DNA of 62,000 nt, taken from assembly GCF_000003815.2 (NCBI RefSeq), contig NC_049981.1:12729304-12791303 (forward strand), written 5' to 3'. Positions 1 through 11,633 of the stretch are shown piece by piece (positions within the stretch are counted from its first letter, which is position 1; the number at the start of each line of letters is the position of its first letter). The notes beneath the pieces are model-generated. The model was not told the origin of the DNA. It did not search any database and worked only from the letters and a program-made list of their open reading frames with translations. Made by a program: the position numbers and the translations under genes. The DNA is from Branchiostoma floridae (Eukaryota; Chordata; Leptocardii; Amphioxiformes; Branchiostomatidae).

Positions 1-312
1 TAAGGATTGAAACTCAGTGTTGACTCATAGCACTCAAAGTTCTCTACTATATTAATACACAGATGCACGTACAGCAACTGCAGATCGAGGTACTGTTTTT
101 AAGTCAACAGTTTGGATTATTTCCCTGCAACATAATTTTCCTAGGGCTATAGCTTTACTACTCTTTTTACTCAACGTTTCATTTCAAAACGTCGCTAAAG
201 TTTTCACCCATAGCACTAGTTCAAGGGTAAAGTTCACCACCTTGTTACTGGTGAACTATCGATTGAACAATAAGGTTTTGTTATTCAAGTTTATGTCTGA
301 ATCTTTGCATAG
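1..312. other. Intron sequence upstream of the first visible nAChR exon
   Basis: No coding exon is recognised here. The stretch ends in the acceptor AG at 311-312. The preceding receptor exons must lie left of the window. Confidence 0.5.
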
Positions 313-3300
313 AATCGAAGGTGACGAAACCAGTGACATCCCGAACACCAACGCCATCATTACGTCATCTGGTGACGTGGCATGGCTCTACCCGGTCACC
401 ATGGTCAGCTCGTGTAAGATGAACGTTTACAGGTTCCCATTTGACGAGCATGTGTGCAGACTGCAGTTCGGCTCCTGGACATACGACGGCTTCAAAGTCA
501 ACGTCACTAACCGGTTAGCCTGTTTCTCTTATCTCGTGTATTTACACATAGAAAGAAAGAATACCTCCACCCCTGAGGTGTCGCCAAAATGGATAGTTCT
601 TTTTCGCATTTATGTACCAACAGGCTATAACAAGTATTCACTTGTTTCTTGGCATTTTCTAAGGGCACTTTTGTTTGGTGGATACCGTCCATTTGTGAAG
701 TTGACTGAAATGTTGCCTTCGCCAAGGCTATGCAAACGGTTGAGCAAAGGCTTGTTTGGTCTGTATATGTCACAGTAGAGATCACGATCCAGTAGAATCG
801 CCGATCCTCCTAGGAGAGATCGCGATCGGAGTTTCTCCTAGGAGAAATCCCGATCGCAATCTGTACTAGTACAATCGCCGATTCTACTAGTATAGATTGC
901 GATCGGGATCCCTCCTAGGAGAAACTCCGATCCAAACTCAAATGATGCTAAGATATAGGAAACAGACTGCGATCAGGATCTGTCCTAGGACAATCGGCGA
1001 TTCTACTAGTACAGATTTCAATCAGGATCTCTCCTAGGAGAAAGTCCGATCAAAACTCAAATGATGCTAAGATGTAGAAAACAGCAATATTTTTTTGTAA
1101 ACAATGATTTCATTTAGTATTAATGGAAACCTACTAACTCATTACCAACTACACTGAAGCCTACTTGTGTCACTTCTACAATGTTAACTTCACCGAAGAC
1201 TACCACACTAGAGTCACTTCTGCAACCTAACTCAAGGTACACTATAGTATATAGCATCACTTTCATGGTAAATTTCAGGTTTTCTAATAAAGTAATTTCT
1301 GATAATGTAATTTCTGATTAAGTAGTGGCAAAAATCTTATAATATGTGAACGACACGAACAGGTGATCAAACAATGTGTCGGTTTGCAAATTTCACGGCT
1401 TTGGAGGAACAATAACAACTGTAAAGTCATCAAACAGGTGTCAAAATATCAAGCAGGGTTTCAAGATATTACTCACAATTTCACACCTATTGAGTACATT
1501 TCACAACATGTCATACGTATGGCATCAGTTCACAACTTTATATAACTAAATGAAATCATTGTTTTACAAAAATTATTCCTGTTTCCTACATTTTAGCATC
1601 ATTTGAGTTTTTATCGGAGTTTCTCCTAGGAGAGATCCTGATTGCAATCTGTACTAGTAGAATCGCCGATTGTCCTAGGACAGATCCCGATCGCAGTCTG
1701 TTTCCTATATCTTAGCATCATTTGAGTTTGGATCGGAGTTTCTCCTAGGAGAAACTCCGATCGCGATCTCTCCTAGGAGGATCGGCGATTCTACTGGATC
1801 GTGATCTCTACTGTGACATATATATGGAGATAGAGAGGAACATTCGATGACTTTCTTGGATCATTACATTAGGTAGCTGGTGTATAAAGAAGAAATCATC
1901 CCCTGGGAGTATCGGGAGGTGGTGTGGTCTCATCAAAGACAGACTTGTTCCGATTACTATAGGTAGTACACTGCCATAATCATCCATTGCTTCCCTGCAT
2001 CGTCATTGTACATCCTATAATCCGGTGATGTAGAGTAAACTTCTTCCAGTGCTTTCCTTCTTTTTTTTTTTTTTTTTTAAACTTTTCATGGTCCAATCCA
2101 TGAACTTTATTTACAGGTATACAAATTCGGTATTTACATATTGTACAATGATATAATTACATTACTAAAGGGATTATTTCTCCCCATTTTTGTCCAGCTC
2201 TAGATTCTGATAAATTTCTTTCTGTAACTATGGCATTTTTCAAGTTTCTATAGAATAGTGTAAAACAATTTGTGTCACTGAAACATTTCTTATCTTTGTA
2301 TAACACCCATGATTTGAATATAGAGTACAACGCTATAGCTAGTATATGGTTCCCTGCTTTTGAGTTGTGTACCTTTCTCGGAATTCCAAGGATGCATGTT
2401 TCAAAATTGTTAATGTTACTATTTGTCTTGATCACATATAGAAATCTAGATACTCTTTCCCAAAAGTTTTCTAATCTGGCGCAACTAAAGAACATATGTT
2501 CCTCATTCTCTGTCACCCTACAAATGTTGCAGAGAGGAGAGTCTATTATCTTCCATTTGTAGAGATTATTATTGCATGGCAGAATCCTATGTAGTAGTTT
2601 GTACATGAAATTTGACAATTTTCGTTCAGTTGTGAAGTAGATTGTTCTGTCAATCCACGGAATTTGAAACGATTCCAGATTTCTGTCGAAAGTGGACGCC
2701 CATGTTTCCAAGCTATGGGGGCTATCAAGTTTATCTAGTATTAGCTTATTATACAGATATTTACATGTGTACTTCTTGTAGTCAAATTCTTGTCTACTCT
2801 GTTCAGTGGATTGACAGTGTACGTCGTTCAGTAGTGTTATCCAACTTCTAGGAATTGCATTTTTCACTTTGTATATTTCGACTAAACAATCTTTCTTATC
2901 TCTTAATTTGTCGAGTATGTTTTTCTCGTTAATACAATTATTTTCGTCCAACAGATCTCTTACATATATAATTCCTGAATTTATCCAATTCTTAAAGTAC
3001 AAAGTTGTGCTCCTTTTCTTGCTCCTATGATTAATGACATGACTAGAACCCCAAATAATGTGATTTTTTACTTCCTCTGGAGTGAGTGGTTCAGATACAT
3101 TCCCCCCTCCAGCCTTGTGCCAGCTTAATATTACCTTTCTATAGTAAAGTGGTATGTGTTTCAGACACGGAGAGTCTGAACTGTTTTTAAAGTGCATTTT
3201 TAAAATAAGAAAGTCATTCCCAAGACTGTTTAGGTACATACGTGGTATAAGTTTCCAATCACCTGATGTGTTGTCCATTAACCTTCTAATAATACTAGCC

Positions 3301-6300
3301 TGTAAAGCTTCGATTTGTGATTTAACATCTACCATTCCTAGACCTCCCTTTTCATATTCTGCAATGACGACTGTTCTTTTAATTTTATCTCTTTTCCCCG
3401 ACCATAGAAAATTGTAGAATAGATTATTTAACTTAACAATAATATTCTCTGGAACTACAAGCGAAGTTGCACAATAAGTTATTTGAGACATAATTAGGGT
3501 TTTTAATACTGTTACCTTTCCGTACAGGGTTAATGTTCTACTTTTCCACATGTTTAGAATATTTTCTATTTTAGTGACTTTATTGTTCCAGTTTTTTTCT
3601 TCGCATTCTTTTTTGTCGTAACCAAAATATATGCCTAAGGATTTGATTGCTGTTTGAGGTGTGGAGATTCCAGGAATTTTCTTTTTTCTAAACTTCCAAC
3701 AACCTGCCCATATCGCTTGTGTTTTGTTGAGATTGAGTTCGGGGCCGGCTACTTTACTAAAATAAGAAAGTGATTCAATTGCTATGTGTACAGATCGTTC
3801 ATCTCTTAAAAGTAGTGTAGTGTCGTCTGCCACTTGGGATATTTTAACTTCTTTTATGTCGCTACCAGATCTTATTTTTATTCCTAATATATCGTTATTT
3901 TGATCTATATACAAAGCTAATATTTCTGTTACAAAAAGAAACAGAATGGCAGACAAAGGGCATCCTTGCCTAACGCCTCGACTTAAAACAAAGAAATCAG
4001 AAATCCAGCCGTTATTGATAACTCCGCTTTTACAATTGTTATATATTGTTTTTATCCAGCTTATGTACTCATTTCCGAAGTTGTATTTTTCTAAGACTCT
4101 AAATAAGAAATTCCATTCAACGGAATCAAAAGCTTTTCTCAGATCAAGAAATAGAAGTATACCAGGAATATTTTCTGTTTCTGTGTATGTCATAACATCT
4201 AAAAGTAGTCTTATGTTCTGTGTGATGCATCTCCCTTTAATGTACGCTGTCTGATTTTCGTTAATTAACTTGGGTAAGAGAGGTTTTAATCTATTTGCAA
4301 GTACATGGGAAAGTATTTTAAAATCAACATTAAGTAAACTAATGGGTCTCCAATTTTCAATATTGTTTTCTTTTCTTTCCTTCTTATATATGATAATCTT
4401 AGTCTGGCTAATGACGGTCGATTTATCATGCACTAAACCTGTTTCAATGATAAACGAGTTAGAAAAAATATATCGGTGTTGATTTGCGTTTTTATGATAT
4501 ATTACTTAAAGAAACGACAAAGGTGACAGCAGCAGCTTTATACTGAACGAACAGTGGGACCTGCTGGACATCGATGCGGTGAGGCATGAACTTGTGTACC
4601 CCTGCTGTCCCGAGCCGTACCCCGACGCCTCCTTCTACATATCCATCCGCAGGTACGCTTGTTAGAAAATCAAAGTTTTGCGCAAGCCAATTCAAGACGA
4701 CAGAACTGAAAATAGGCTATATCCACTAACTCACGATCGTCACATAATCAATGATACACAAAATCGGATACTTCTATACAGATTACTAAGTTACACCATA
4801 AAGCTGAAATAGAATAGGTCACTTTTTTATCCGTATTCCCATGTCACATACGTAAGTCACTTTACACCAGCTGGTTGAGGACATTGTTGCGACAGTATTG
4901 TAGTGTTTCAGTGGTACAAAATCCAGCTGTCTCTAACTCAAAGTGTCGTCGTAGGTCCTTGATGAATGTTGCTAATGTCATAGCCTTGTTGGTAATCGTG
5001 CGGTTCAAACAAGACAGAACAATCAACAATCACACAGTGCAGGTGACGAGTGTCTTACCCATATATCGCTTACAGGAAGTCGCTGTACTTCATGTTCTAT
5101 GTCATCAGTCCGTGCGCCATGATGGCGGTGATGGGGCTGCTGGTGTTCCTCATGCCGCCCGACTGTGGGGAGAAGCTGTCTGTGGGGATCACCATGTTGC
5201 TGGCACTCGTCGTGTTCGCGCAGATCATCGCCGAGAGTCTGCCAGCCACGTCACGATACATTCCGCTCATTGGTACGTGTGCTTCGCCGAACTCTCAGGG
5301 ACCTTCACCTTTGACCTGCTCATGCGCTGTTGGATCTGTGAACATACTTATAGTATAAGCACGTTCACAGATCGAACAACGCATGAGCAGGTCAAAGGTG
5401 AAGGTCCCTGAGAGTTCGTGTCTCCATCCTGCTTTATACGTGTCCAAGGTATGTGACCTCCGTCGGTCGGTGTGCATAGCTCTGTTCAGGCTGTCAACTT
5501 TGACTTACACTTGCGCAGTTGAATTTATGAACACGCTTAGTCCAGAATGTGGCATTCGACCGTGTGGTACAGCTGCAAAAATTAGGAATATTCAAAAAAG
5601 TTCCAACACACATTTCAGATCTAAATGTTTCGGATTCCTGGATGTTCTACTTTTTGTTTGTTCCGCACAACCCGAAAACTGCCTCTTGACGTAACACAAC
5701 AGCCTTGTACACTAGGTGCAAACTGAGACAGACTGAAGTTTGATCCACTCACACCGGGAAGGACCCGTCCTCGCCCCGATAAGTTTGGTTGGTGTTTTAA
5801 CGTTCTCGAGCTCGAGGTGTGGATATCTTAGGCTATCCCCGAGGCTTTACGTACCATCCGAGATTACGTTCCTCAGGAAATATGTTTACCTGAGTGGAGA
5901 ATTTGTGTTAGAGTAAAGAAGGATTTCAAATGCATTACAGTCGATTCCTTTTTTCTTTATCTCTTTTGAAGTTTTCTAGGAGGACATAATTTGAAGTGGC
6001 AGCGAAGAGGCTAGAAATAGCACGGAACAATATTAATTGAAGGAAGTTGCACTCCAAATCGTAGAAACGGTTAACTGGCCAGTTCAGACAAGTTGAGGAT
6101 GGTGCTGACACGCCTTCCAAAGGATTTGAAACTGTAGTGTAAAACCTTCCATATCAAATGTCATAGATTATATATTGATGGTAACTAACATTCCGAATTG
6201 CCCCTACTAGGCCAGTTTTTCGGCTGTAGCGTGTGCATCGTCGCCATCTCATCCGCCATCACAGTCCTGGTGCTGAACATACACTTCCGCGGACCCAAGC

Positions 6301-7355
6301 CAACTCCAGTACCTAACTGGCTGAGGTAAACATTAACACTCTCTCAACAGCAAACTACATATAATGCTGTGTTTAGCACACAGAATTATCTAATCTATAA
6401 TAAAGACAATACTGCAATCGTCGTAGATTCCAATGTAGTCATTCTCCTACACGGAGCCGTTGGTATTCCGCAGCTTGTATGCTCAAACTGGAAGAGATTC
6501 TCCGTATGTATTGTGTAAGCCGCAGGTAAGGCAATGCGTAAGTGAAGGTACATGTAGGAAGCCCATGCCACTGTTATTCTATATCGGTTGCAGGGCAACA
6601 ACAATATCCATGTTTACTGTTCACATACCTTACATTTATCTAGAACCTTCGTCCAGAAGGTGAGAATCGTCTTCCGACAAAACATACGCGTCCAAGCACT
6701 GACAGTGGACCAACAACAGAACAACCTCCGAGACAAGGAGGGCAGTGTCATCATCGACCGCCCGAAGACATCGGACGGCTTCACGGAAGTCAACTTCGAC
6801 CGAAATGACAACAGGAGTTCCGAACTTTCCCGAGCGTACGCGATGATGCAACGGAAACTCGATGAGCAGGTGGGTTTTTCATAATTCTAATTATACAGTA
6901 TGAATTGATGAGTTTCCTTTAATGTTGTACAGCCATATCAATAAGATTTCACAATACAAAGGAAACATGATGAGAAGGTATCTAGAAGGTCCAATATTTC
7001 GGGGCTTCCGGGGCTCTCCAACTATGCAATATAGAATAATGTGAATTGAATTTAGTACTATGTATCACGCAGTTGGATTTCATCAGGAAGACCTTTTGCA
7101 AACCATATGAACATCGTATAAGGCACACTGAAGGTTTAATCTTCTGCGTGACCATTGCAAAATCCCGAGCCGAATTTTTGTCTCTATACATTTCAGTCCG
7201 CCATGTTGAAGCGCCTGGTGGACAAGGTTCAGGAGAAGCACAGGGAGGAGTTAGTGAGGGACGAGTGGCAGAACACTGCTTTCGTCGTCGATAAGCTGCT
7301 GCTCGGCGCCTTCTTATTGATCCTCGTCCTCGGCTCTGTCATCATATATGCATGA
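313..7355 (+). CDS. Nicotinic acetylcholine receptor alpha-type subunit, 3' six exons (5' end outside window)
   Basis: Subunit of a pentameric acetylcholine-gated cation channel of the plasma membrane. Exons: 313-513, 4512-4652, 5076-5272, 6211-6325, 6644-6869, 7197-7355 (stop TGA). All junctions are GT-AG and the phases join into 345 codons. Exon 1 carries the Cys-loop, two cysteines 13 residues apart around FPFDEH, then FGSWTYDG. Exon 2 carries the vicinal pair in YPCCPEPYPD, the mark of an alpha-type ligand-binding C-loop. Exon 3 encodes M1 and M2; GEK before M2 is the cation-channel type. Exon 4 is M3, exon 5 the short cytoplasmic loop, and exon 6 is M4 ending just before the stop. The acceptor at 6642-6643 is needed; the AG at 6655 would put a stop in frame. 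The signal peptide and N-terminal ligand domain lie upstream of base 1. The family is certain, but the vertebrate subunit counterpart cannot be assigned by eye. Confidence 0.93.
764..1822. mobile_element. Palindrome-rich foldback DNA element in nAChR intron
   Basis: The two ends are inverted copies: TATATGTCACAGTAGAGATC on the left and its complement on the right, ending at 1822. The arms run about 300 bp on the left (to about 1090) and about 230 bp on the right (from about 1590). Each arm is itself a string of short palindromes: CCTAGG cores occur nine times, mixed with ACTAGT and GATCGCGATC. The middle (1090-1590) has no convincing coding sequence. A TA target duplication fits the ends, which suggests a Tc1/mariner-like non-autonomous element, but this is not decisive. 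Confidence 0.75.
2061..4482 (-). mobile_element. 5'-truncated L1/Tx1-like LINE with ORF2 reverse transcriptase
   Basis: A reverse transcriptase reading frame covers 4433-2157 (758 codons from the first Met) and extends in frame to about 4480. It starts inside ORF2, before the NWRPISLLN motif. It has LDLRKAFDSVEW (motif A), GVRQGCPLSAILF (motif B) and VADDTTLLL (the catalytic DD box). Further on are the L1/Tx1-type WKSRTLTLYGK and EKGGLGMVD regions, and a C-terminal CNIC...H...C zinc motif. The endonuclease half is missing. A T run at 2061-2078 on the + strand is the poly(A) tail of the minus-strand element. It lies antisense in the nAChR intron and ends only about 30 bp before the next exon. 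The RT frame is intact, so the insertion may be fairly young, but the copy cannot be autonomous. Confidence 0.92.
5288..5418. mobile_element. Short hairpin MITE in nAChR intron 3
   Basis: A 131-bp near-perfect inverted repeat. The left arm CGAACTCTCAGGGACCTTCA is matched by its complement ending at 5418, with a small loop near 5350. No clean target duplication was found. It begins 15 bp after the exon that encodes M1-M2. Confidence 0.75.
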
Positions 7356-8360
7356 CGTCTGTAATCACGTGATCGTTGCCTTGTCAATCATTGTACAAAT
7401 GACCTTTGCCAAAATTGAAGTAGCCTCAAATTTTGTTGATAACCTGACAAATGTATATCATGTGATTCAAGACACTCAGGCTTTTGCTGTTAACTACTTT
7501 CCCTTGCATCTTATTGTTATTGAAATCTACAGACAGGTCAGTGTCTATGCAGTGCCAGGTCTGTAACTACTAGTAGTAGTATGCAGTACCAGGTTAGTAA
7601 CTCTGCAGTACCGTGTAATTATGCAGTAACAGCTTAGTAATTATGCCGAATTACGTAGTAGATGATAGATCTCTGTTTTATGGTTTGTTGTTTTTAGAAG
7701 GTTTACTTTTGATGCTGAGAATAGAATACAGACGTCTTCCGCGTTGGAAACAGTACTAGGCTACTAGCAGTGAATTAAAGAACAAACTCTGTAAATATTC
7801 TATCGTGTGCAGTATTTATTCCAACAATCAAATTCATGATTCAACGGAACCATGTCGTCATCTTACATATACTCGCACATTACATATCTAAATTACGTCA
7901 GCCATAACTATAATGATATAGAATACTCTCAACTATTATCATCAACAACATACAACATGATAACCCGTTTCTTATGTATTCTATTAGGCTGGTTCTAGAC
8001 TTTTGAAAAGACAATAAGTTGCTATTCGTACAATCAACAAATCTACTGCTTTTCCTTCCCAATTCTTTTGCATACGCAATGAGCACACAAGATAATGATA
8101 CAGATTCCATATGTCACATATACGCTTGTGGTATCTTAGTACGACATCACAGCAGCATGTCTCCATACGACTTACAAGATCTACGCTAGATGAGGTAAAA
8201 CCTCAAGGGTCATATAAGCATAATCTCAAAAAGCGGCTAACATTATGGTGGACTTTCCAACGATTTGTGACCTGTAGAATCACTAAGCTTAAGACCGCCA
8301 AGATACAGTTACTGTCGTGATTTATCTTTCGTTTGTGATGTTTGAATAGTAATATATGTG
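7356..8360. other. nAChR 3' flank, no further gene seen
   Basis: Presumed 3' UTR and intergenic sequence. At about 7548-7645 there are four imperfect units of roughly 25 bp built on TATGCAGTA. I found no AATAAA close to the stop codon. The small reading frames here have no recognisable content. Confidence 0.4.
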
Positions 8361-8432
8361 TACGTGAGTTCTAATCCCTCTAAAATTAAGGAGAGAGAGG
8401 AAAATACCGCTAGCGTGAGAACTGTATCTTAT
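8361..8432. repeat. Stranded copy of the GPCR upstream leader
   Basis: This stretch matches 12777-12850, immediately upstream of the second GPCR. Both have TACGTRAGTTCTAAT, then AAGGAGAGAGAG, then CTAGCGTGAGAAC. It has the same orientation, but no receptor coding sequence follows on its minus strand. It may be the leader of a lost third tandem receptor. Confidence 0.6.
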
Positions 8433-8940
8433 TGTTAATACCAAGAAGGTTCAAGGCAACAGTAACATCACACGCTATTTCTTATCATATGATAAATGGT
8501 ATTTTGTATCAGCTTACGCACAGCCTTACACGACTCATTTTACAATAACCATACACATATCAAATAGACATACATCATCAGACAGTACAACCATTAGATA
8601 TGCATTGCTATTTAACTACAGGTAAGTGTTTTATATAATAACCTGCTGATCATGAATGGCAACTTCAAGCCCTGGAGATCATATAGGGCTGGTGAAGGGC
8701 TGTAGTCTTTTCAGACCTCACCGAGACTACTTGAGTAACTTTTTGAGGGTCATTAAAAGTGTAATACATTATATATCTTCGTCACGGTAGTAGTGTTGTG
8801 TGTTTTAAACCTGTATTTATAACATTTATGATTTATCAAGGATTTTAAACCTTCATCGACGTATGGAATGATTTATTGAACTCATTCTGACATAAATTAC
8901 ATGTTGACCTATAACAGTTATATATAAAGCAATGCCGGAC

Positions 8941-8946
8941 TTTATT
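8941..8946 (-). terminator. Candidate poly(A) signal for the first GPCR gene
   Basis: AATAAA on the minus strand, about 190 bp past the stop at 9134. A second AATAAA lies at 8872-8877. Confidence 0.4.
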
Positions 8947-9133
8947 TTGGACAAATCACATTATATAGATGTAATTATACGTATACAGAGTGTTCATATT
9001 TACAAGACTTTGATAACGCTAAAAGGTTAGCAGGGACTCCCAGGAAGGTTTGAATTTCCATACGTTATAACAGTCTCTTTGTACACATGTAAATCGTATA
9101 TATCGTATCGTCATCAAGTCACACAGAGTGTTT

Positions 9134-10264
9134 TCATCGTCCATTATTGTTCGTAAAGAGTCGTGCAACGCTGCGGCGGACCTCTTTGAGACGAAAGCCA
9201 TAGACGACAGGATTGACTGCCGAATTCATTACGATAAAGACCATCACTCTGTAAATAGAAATGTGGTCTGTAGACAACATGGCCATTGTGCTGAAGATCG
9301 GCATCCATCCCACTAAGAAAACGATCGTGATGATGACGATGGTAAAGGCAGATTTTCTGTTGACGCTAGACTGGGCGCCGACCGAGGCCTCTTGTGCAGT
9401 GATGGCGTTCACCTGCTTCCAAAGGCACCACAGCACGCCCATGTTGAGGAGGATGATTGCCGCCATCGGGATGAAAACGAACACGAGAATGACAACCACA
9501 TAGCTGTGAGGCAGTCCTCCACCTATCGGCAGGCATTCTTCGTCTACACGACTCTCACAGCTCCATCCGAGGACGGGTAGCGCCGCCAGCAGCCCAGACC
9601 ACACCCAAACAACCACGATCACGACTTTACACTTGTCGTTGTTGACGTTGTTGACGTAGGTCATCCCATGCACGATGAACCAGTAGCGCTCAGCCGTCAG
9701 GGCCATCAGGCTGTATGCGGAGGAGAGCCCGGACAGAAATATCGATGTGAACATGAAACGCGACATGACGTTTGGCGGGCCAGAATCGGTTCGCACGTAG
9801 ACCAGTGTCGCGCCACTTCCAAACACGAAGGCTATGCCAGTAAGGACATCACTTGTCGCAAGGTTAGCCATTAAGATGTAGACTGGCGTATGAAGCAGTT
9901 CATGCTTGAGGACCGCCGCCACTGGCAGGAAATTCGCAACGACTGACCAAATACCGAGGCAAATGGTTATGAGTAAGATCAAAATGTCGGTAGAGCCTCG
10001 GTCCCCATTAAAAGATGGAGTTTCACTCTCTGAACCATCTGATAGGTTGGAATGAACGCTTTGGCCTACCTTCGAATTGTTGCCATCACTTAGCCTAATG
10101 GTTTCATTGTTTTCCGAAGAACCATTACGTAGAGTTGACTGGTTGTGGATAACGTCCGGTCTCCACAGCCTTCTTGACGCCATGGTTACCGGGGTGTAAG
10201 GGTCCGTGACGATGAGGATCATCAGCAAGGCACCAATGTAATTACCTCCCGTAACTGTATGCAT
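9134..10264 (-). CDS. Rhodopsin-class GPCR, EDG/LPA-receptor-like (paralogue 1)
   Basis: A seven-helix receptor encoded by one exon. Start chosen at 10264 (376 codons) because MHTVTGGNYIGALLMILIV resembles a signal peptide and aligns with the paralogue's start; the frame is open to an upstream Met at 10327. The N-terminus (about 90 residues) has several N-x-S/T sites. Helices lie at about 93-118, 125-150, 165-190, 213-235, 253-282, 306-328 and 337-357. Landmarks: YILMANLATSD in TM2, ERY 192-194, GWMP in TM6, NPVVY 351-355. There is no cysteine at the top of TM3; C236 and C244 sit together in loop 2. That pattern, with YILMANLA and LGWSC, is typical of the EDG (LPA/S1P) branch of the melanocortin/EDG/cannabinoid/adenosine group. 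The ligand is unknown. It is followed head-to-tail by a close paralogue. Confidence 0.88.
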   Translation of the reverse strand: MHTVTGGNYIGALLMILIVTDPYTPVTMASRRLWRPDVIHNQSTLRNGSSENNETIRLSDGNNSKVGQSVHSNLSDGSESETPSFNGDRGSTDILILLITICLGIWSVVANFLPVAAVLKHELLHTPVYILMANLATSDVLTGIAFVFGSGATLVYVRTDSGPPNVMSRFMFTSIFLSGLSSAYSLMALTAERYWFIVHGMTYVNNVNNDKCKVVIVVVWVWSGLLAALPVLGWSCESRVDEECLPIGGGLPHSYVVVILVFVFIPMAAIILLNMGVLWCLWKQVNAITAQEASVGAQSSVNRKSAFTIVIITIVFLVGWMPIFSTMAMLSTDHISIYRVMVFIVMNSAVNPVVYGFRLKEVRRSVARLFTNNNGR

Positions 10265-10324
10265 ACTTCTGCTGTGTAGGTTTTGAATGACGGTCTCTCT
10301 AGGCCGAAACAGCCGGGACCACAG

Positions 10325-10540
10325 CACTAGCGTGAGAACTGTATCTCAATGTCGGTAAGAGCTTCTAGCTAGTTTACTTCTTGGCAACACTGTTTTACGT
10401 CATATCACATTCTAATCTTTGTACAATTGCAAATAGCACTAGCGTGAGAACTGTATCTTAATGTCCGTGGTAGCTACTAGTTGACTTCTTTGCAACACTG
10501 TTTTACGTCAGATCACATTCTAATCTTTGTACAAATGCAT
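10325..10540. repeat. Two-copy tandem duplication upstream of GPCR 1
   Basis: Two units of about 112 bp. Each starts CACTAGCGTGAGAACTGTAT and ends near CACATTCTAATCTTTGTACA. The first unit abuts the extended reading frame of GPCR 1. The same opening motif occurs at 8411 and 12825, so it is probably conserved promoter or 5' UTR sequence of this receptor family. Confidence 0.75.
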
Positions 10541-11633
10541 TGATTCGTAATTCATCGCACACTACCACAATTAAATATGACATTATTGTAAGTTTACACA
10601 CGAAAACCTGAATGACTCTGTCAACTTCTAAATCTGCTGATTACATAGATTTGGTACTCTAACATGAGTCAAAGATATTGTAGGACCCTTAGCCTTTTCA
10701 AATTCCACTTAGGCAAATAACACCACTTTCAAGTATCAACAGAATTGACAGTCGTCGTAGTAGCCGACAAGTGTTCCGGTCTTTGCGACATTTACCTTGC
10801 TTTCCGACAGTAAATGTTTTGATGCCTTTCAAAAGACAGTTCATGTGTGTTGACAGAGGTTATTATGAAACATACGAAGCTGTGAATGCCACACGGAAGG
10901 AAAGTGGACTTGTCGACGCTCCAGCGCCAGCATTCAAAGAGCTAGACGCGGACAATGATCAACCATTTTTGTCACGTCGACATGAAGTGTGTTTCATGGA
11001 TTCTGTGGTTTGGCGCCATAGGCAATAAGACCGTTCATAGCTCCAGGTGACCATGTACATAGCTGTCTAAAGTTTAAGGCCCTTGCACTTTGACCTTAGA
11101 ACACAATGATACATCAACCCAGCACATTCGTACTTGATAAATGTGAACTGGCTAATTATGTCCCAGATCCCTCCATATGTTGGGAAGAAACGGACAATTC
11201 TGTGTAACACGTACGGGGGGAGGATAAAATTACTACAACGACAACAACATTGACCAGACAACATTGAACAGTGTGTTGTCACTGTTGATATCCCTTTGCA
11301 TTATTCATAGTGGGTCGACAAGACCTATTCCTCCAGTACGTTTCTCTCTCAGCTTGTAAGTACAAAAGTACGTATGTTGTCTGTTGTATCTTAGCTGCAT
11401 CTTTCGTTGCCTCTCGTTCAGCTGATATTCTTCATACTCGATATTGTATTCCTGTCTCCGATTTTAGGAAAACTCCAACGAATGAGTCTATTCTATGTTC
11501 ATGTTCATGCTTTGTTCTTTGATTGCCTTGCCAGAAGTAGTAAAGACTAGTGTCTCTATGCCATCGCTCTTGACGAATCTTCACTGATACGTATACGGCG
11601 ACGACAGCATCTTCAGTTGTTTTTATTGGTGTT
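10541..11633. other. Spacer between the two GPCR genes
   Basis: No conserved domain is seen. An 85-codon + frame at 10771-11028 has no recognisable content. A minus-strand AATAAA at 11622-11627 could serve GPCR 2. Confidence 0.35.

Noticed and set aside
6588-6656. Earlier start or alternative acceptor (AG at 6655) for nAChR exon 5
   Set aside because: Using AG at 6655-6656 would create an in-frame TGA; AG at 6642-6643 gives NWLRTFVQKV, as expected after M3.
10771-11028. 85-codon plus-strand frame between the GPCRs
   Set aside because: No domain, no splice context, and no similarity to its neighbours.
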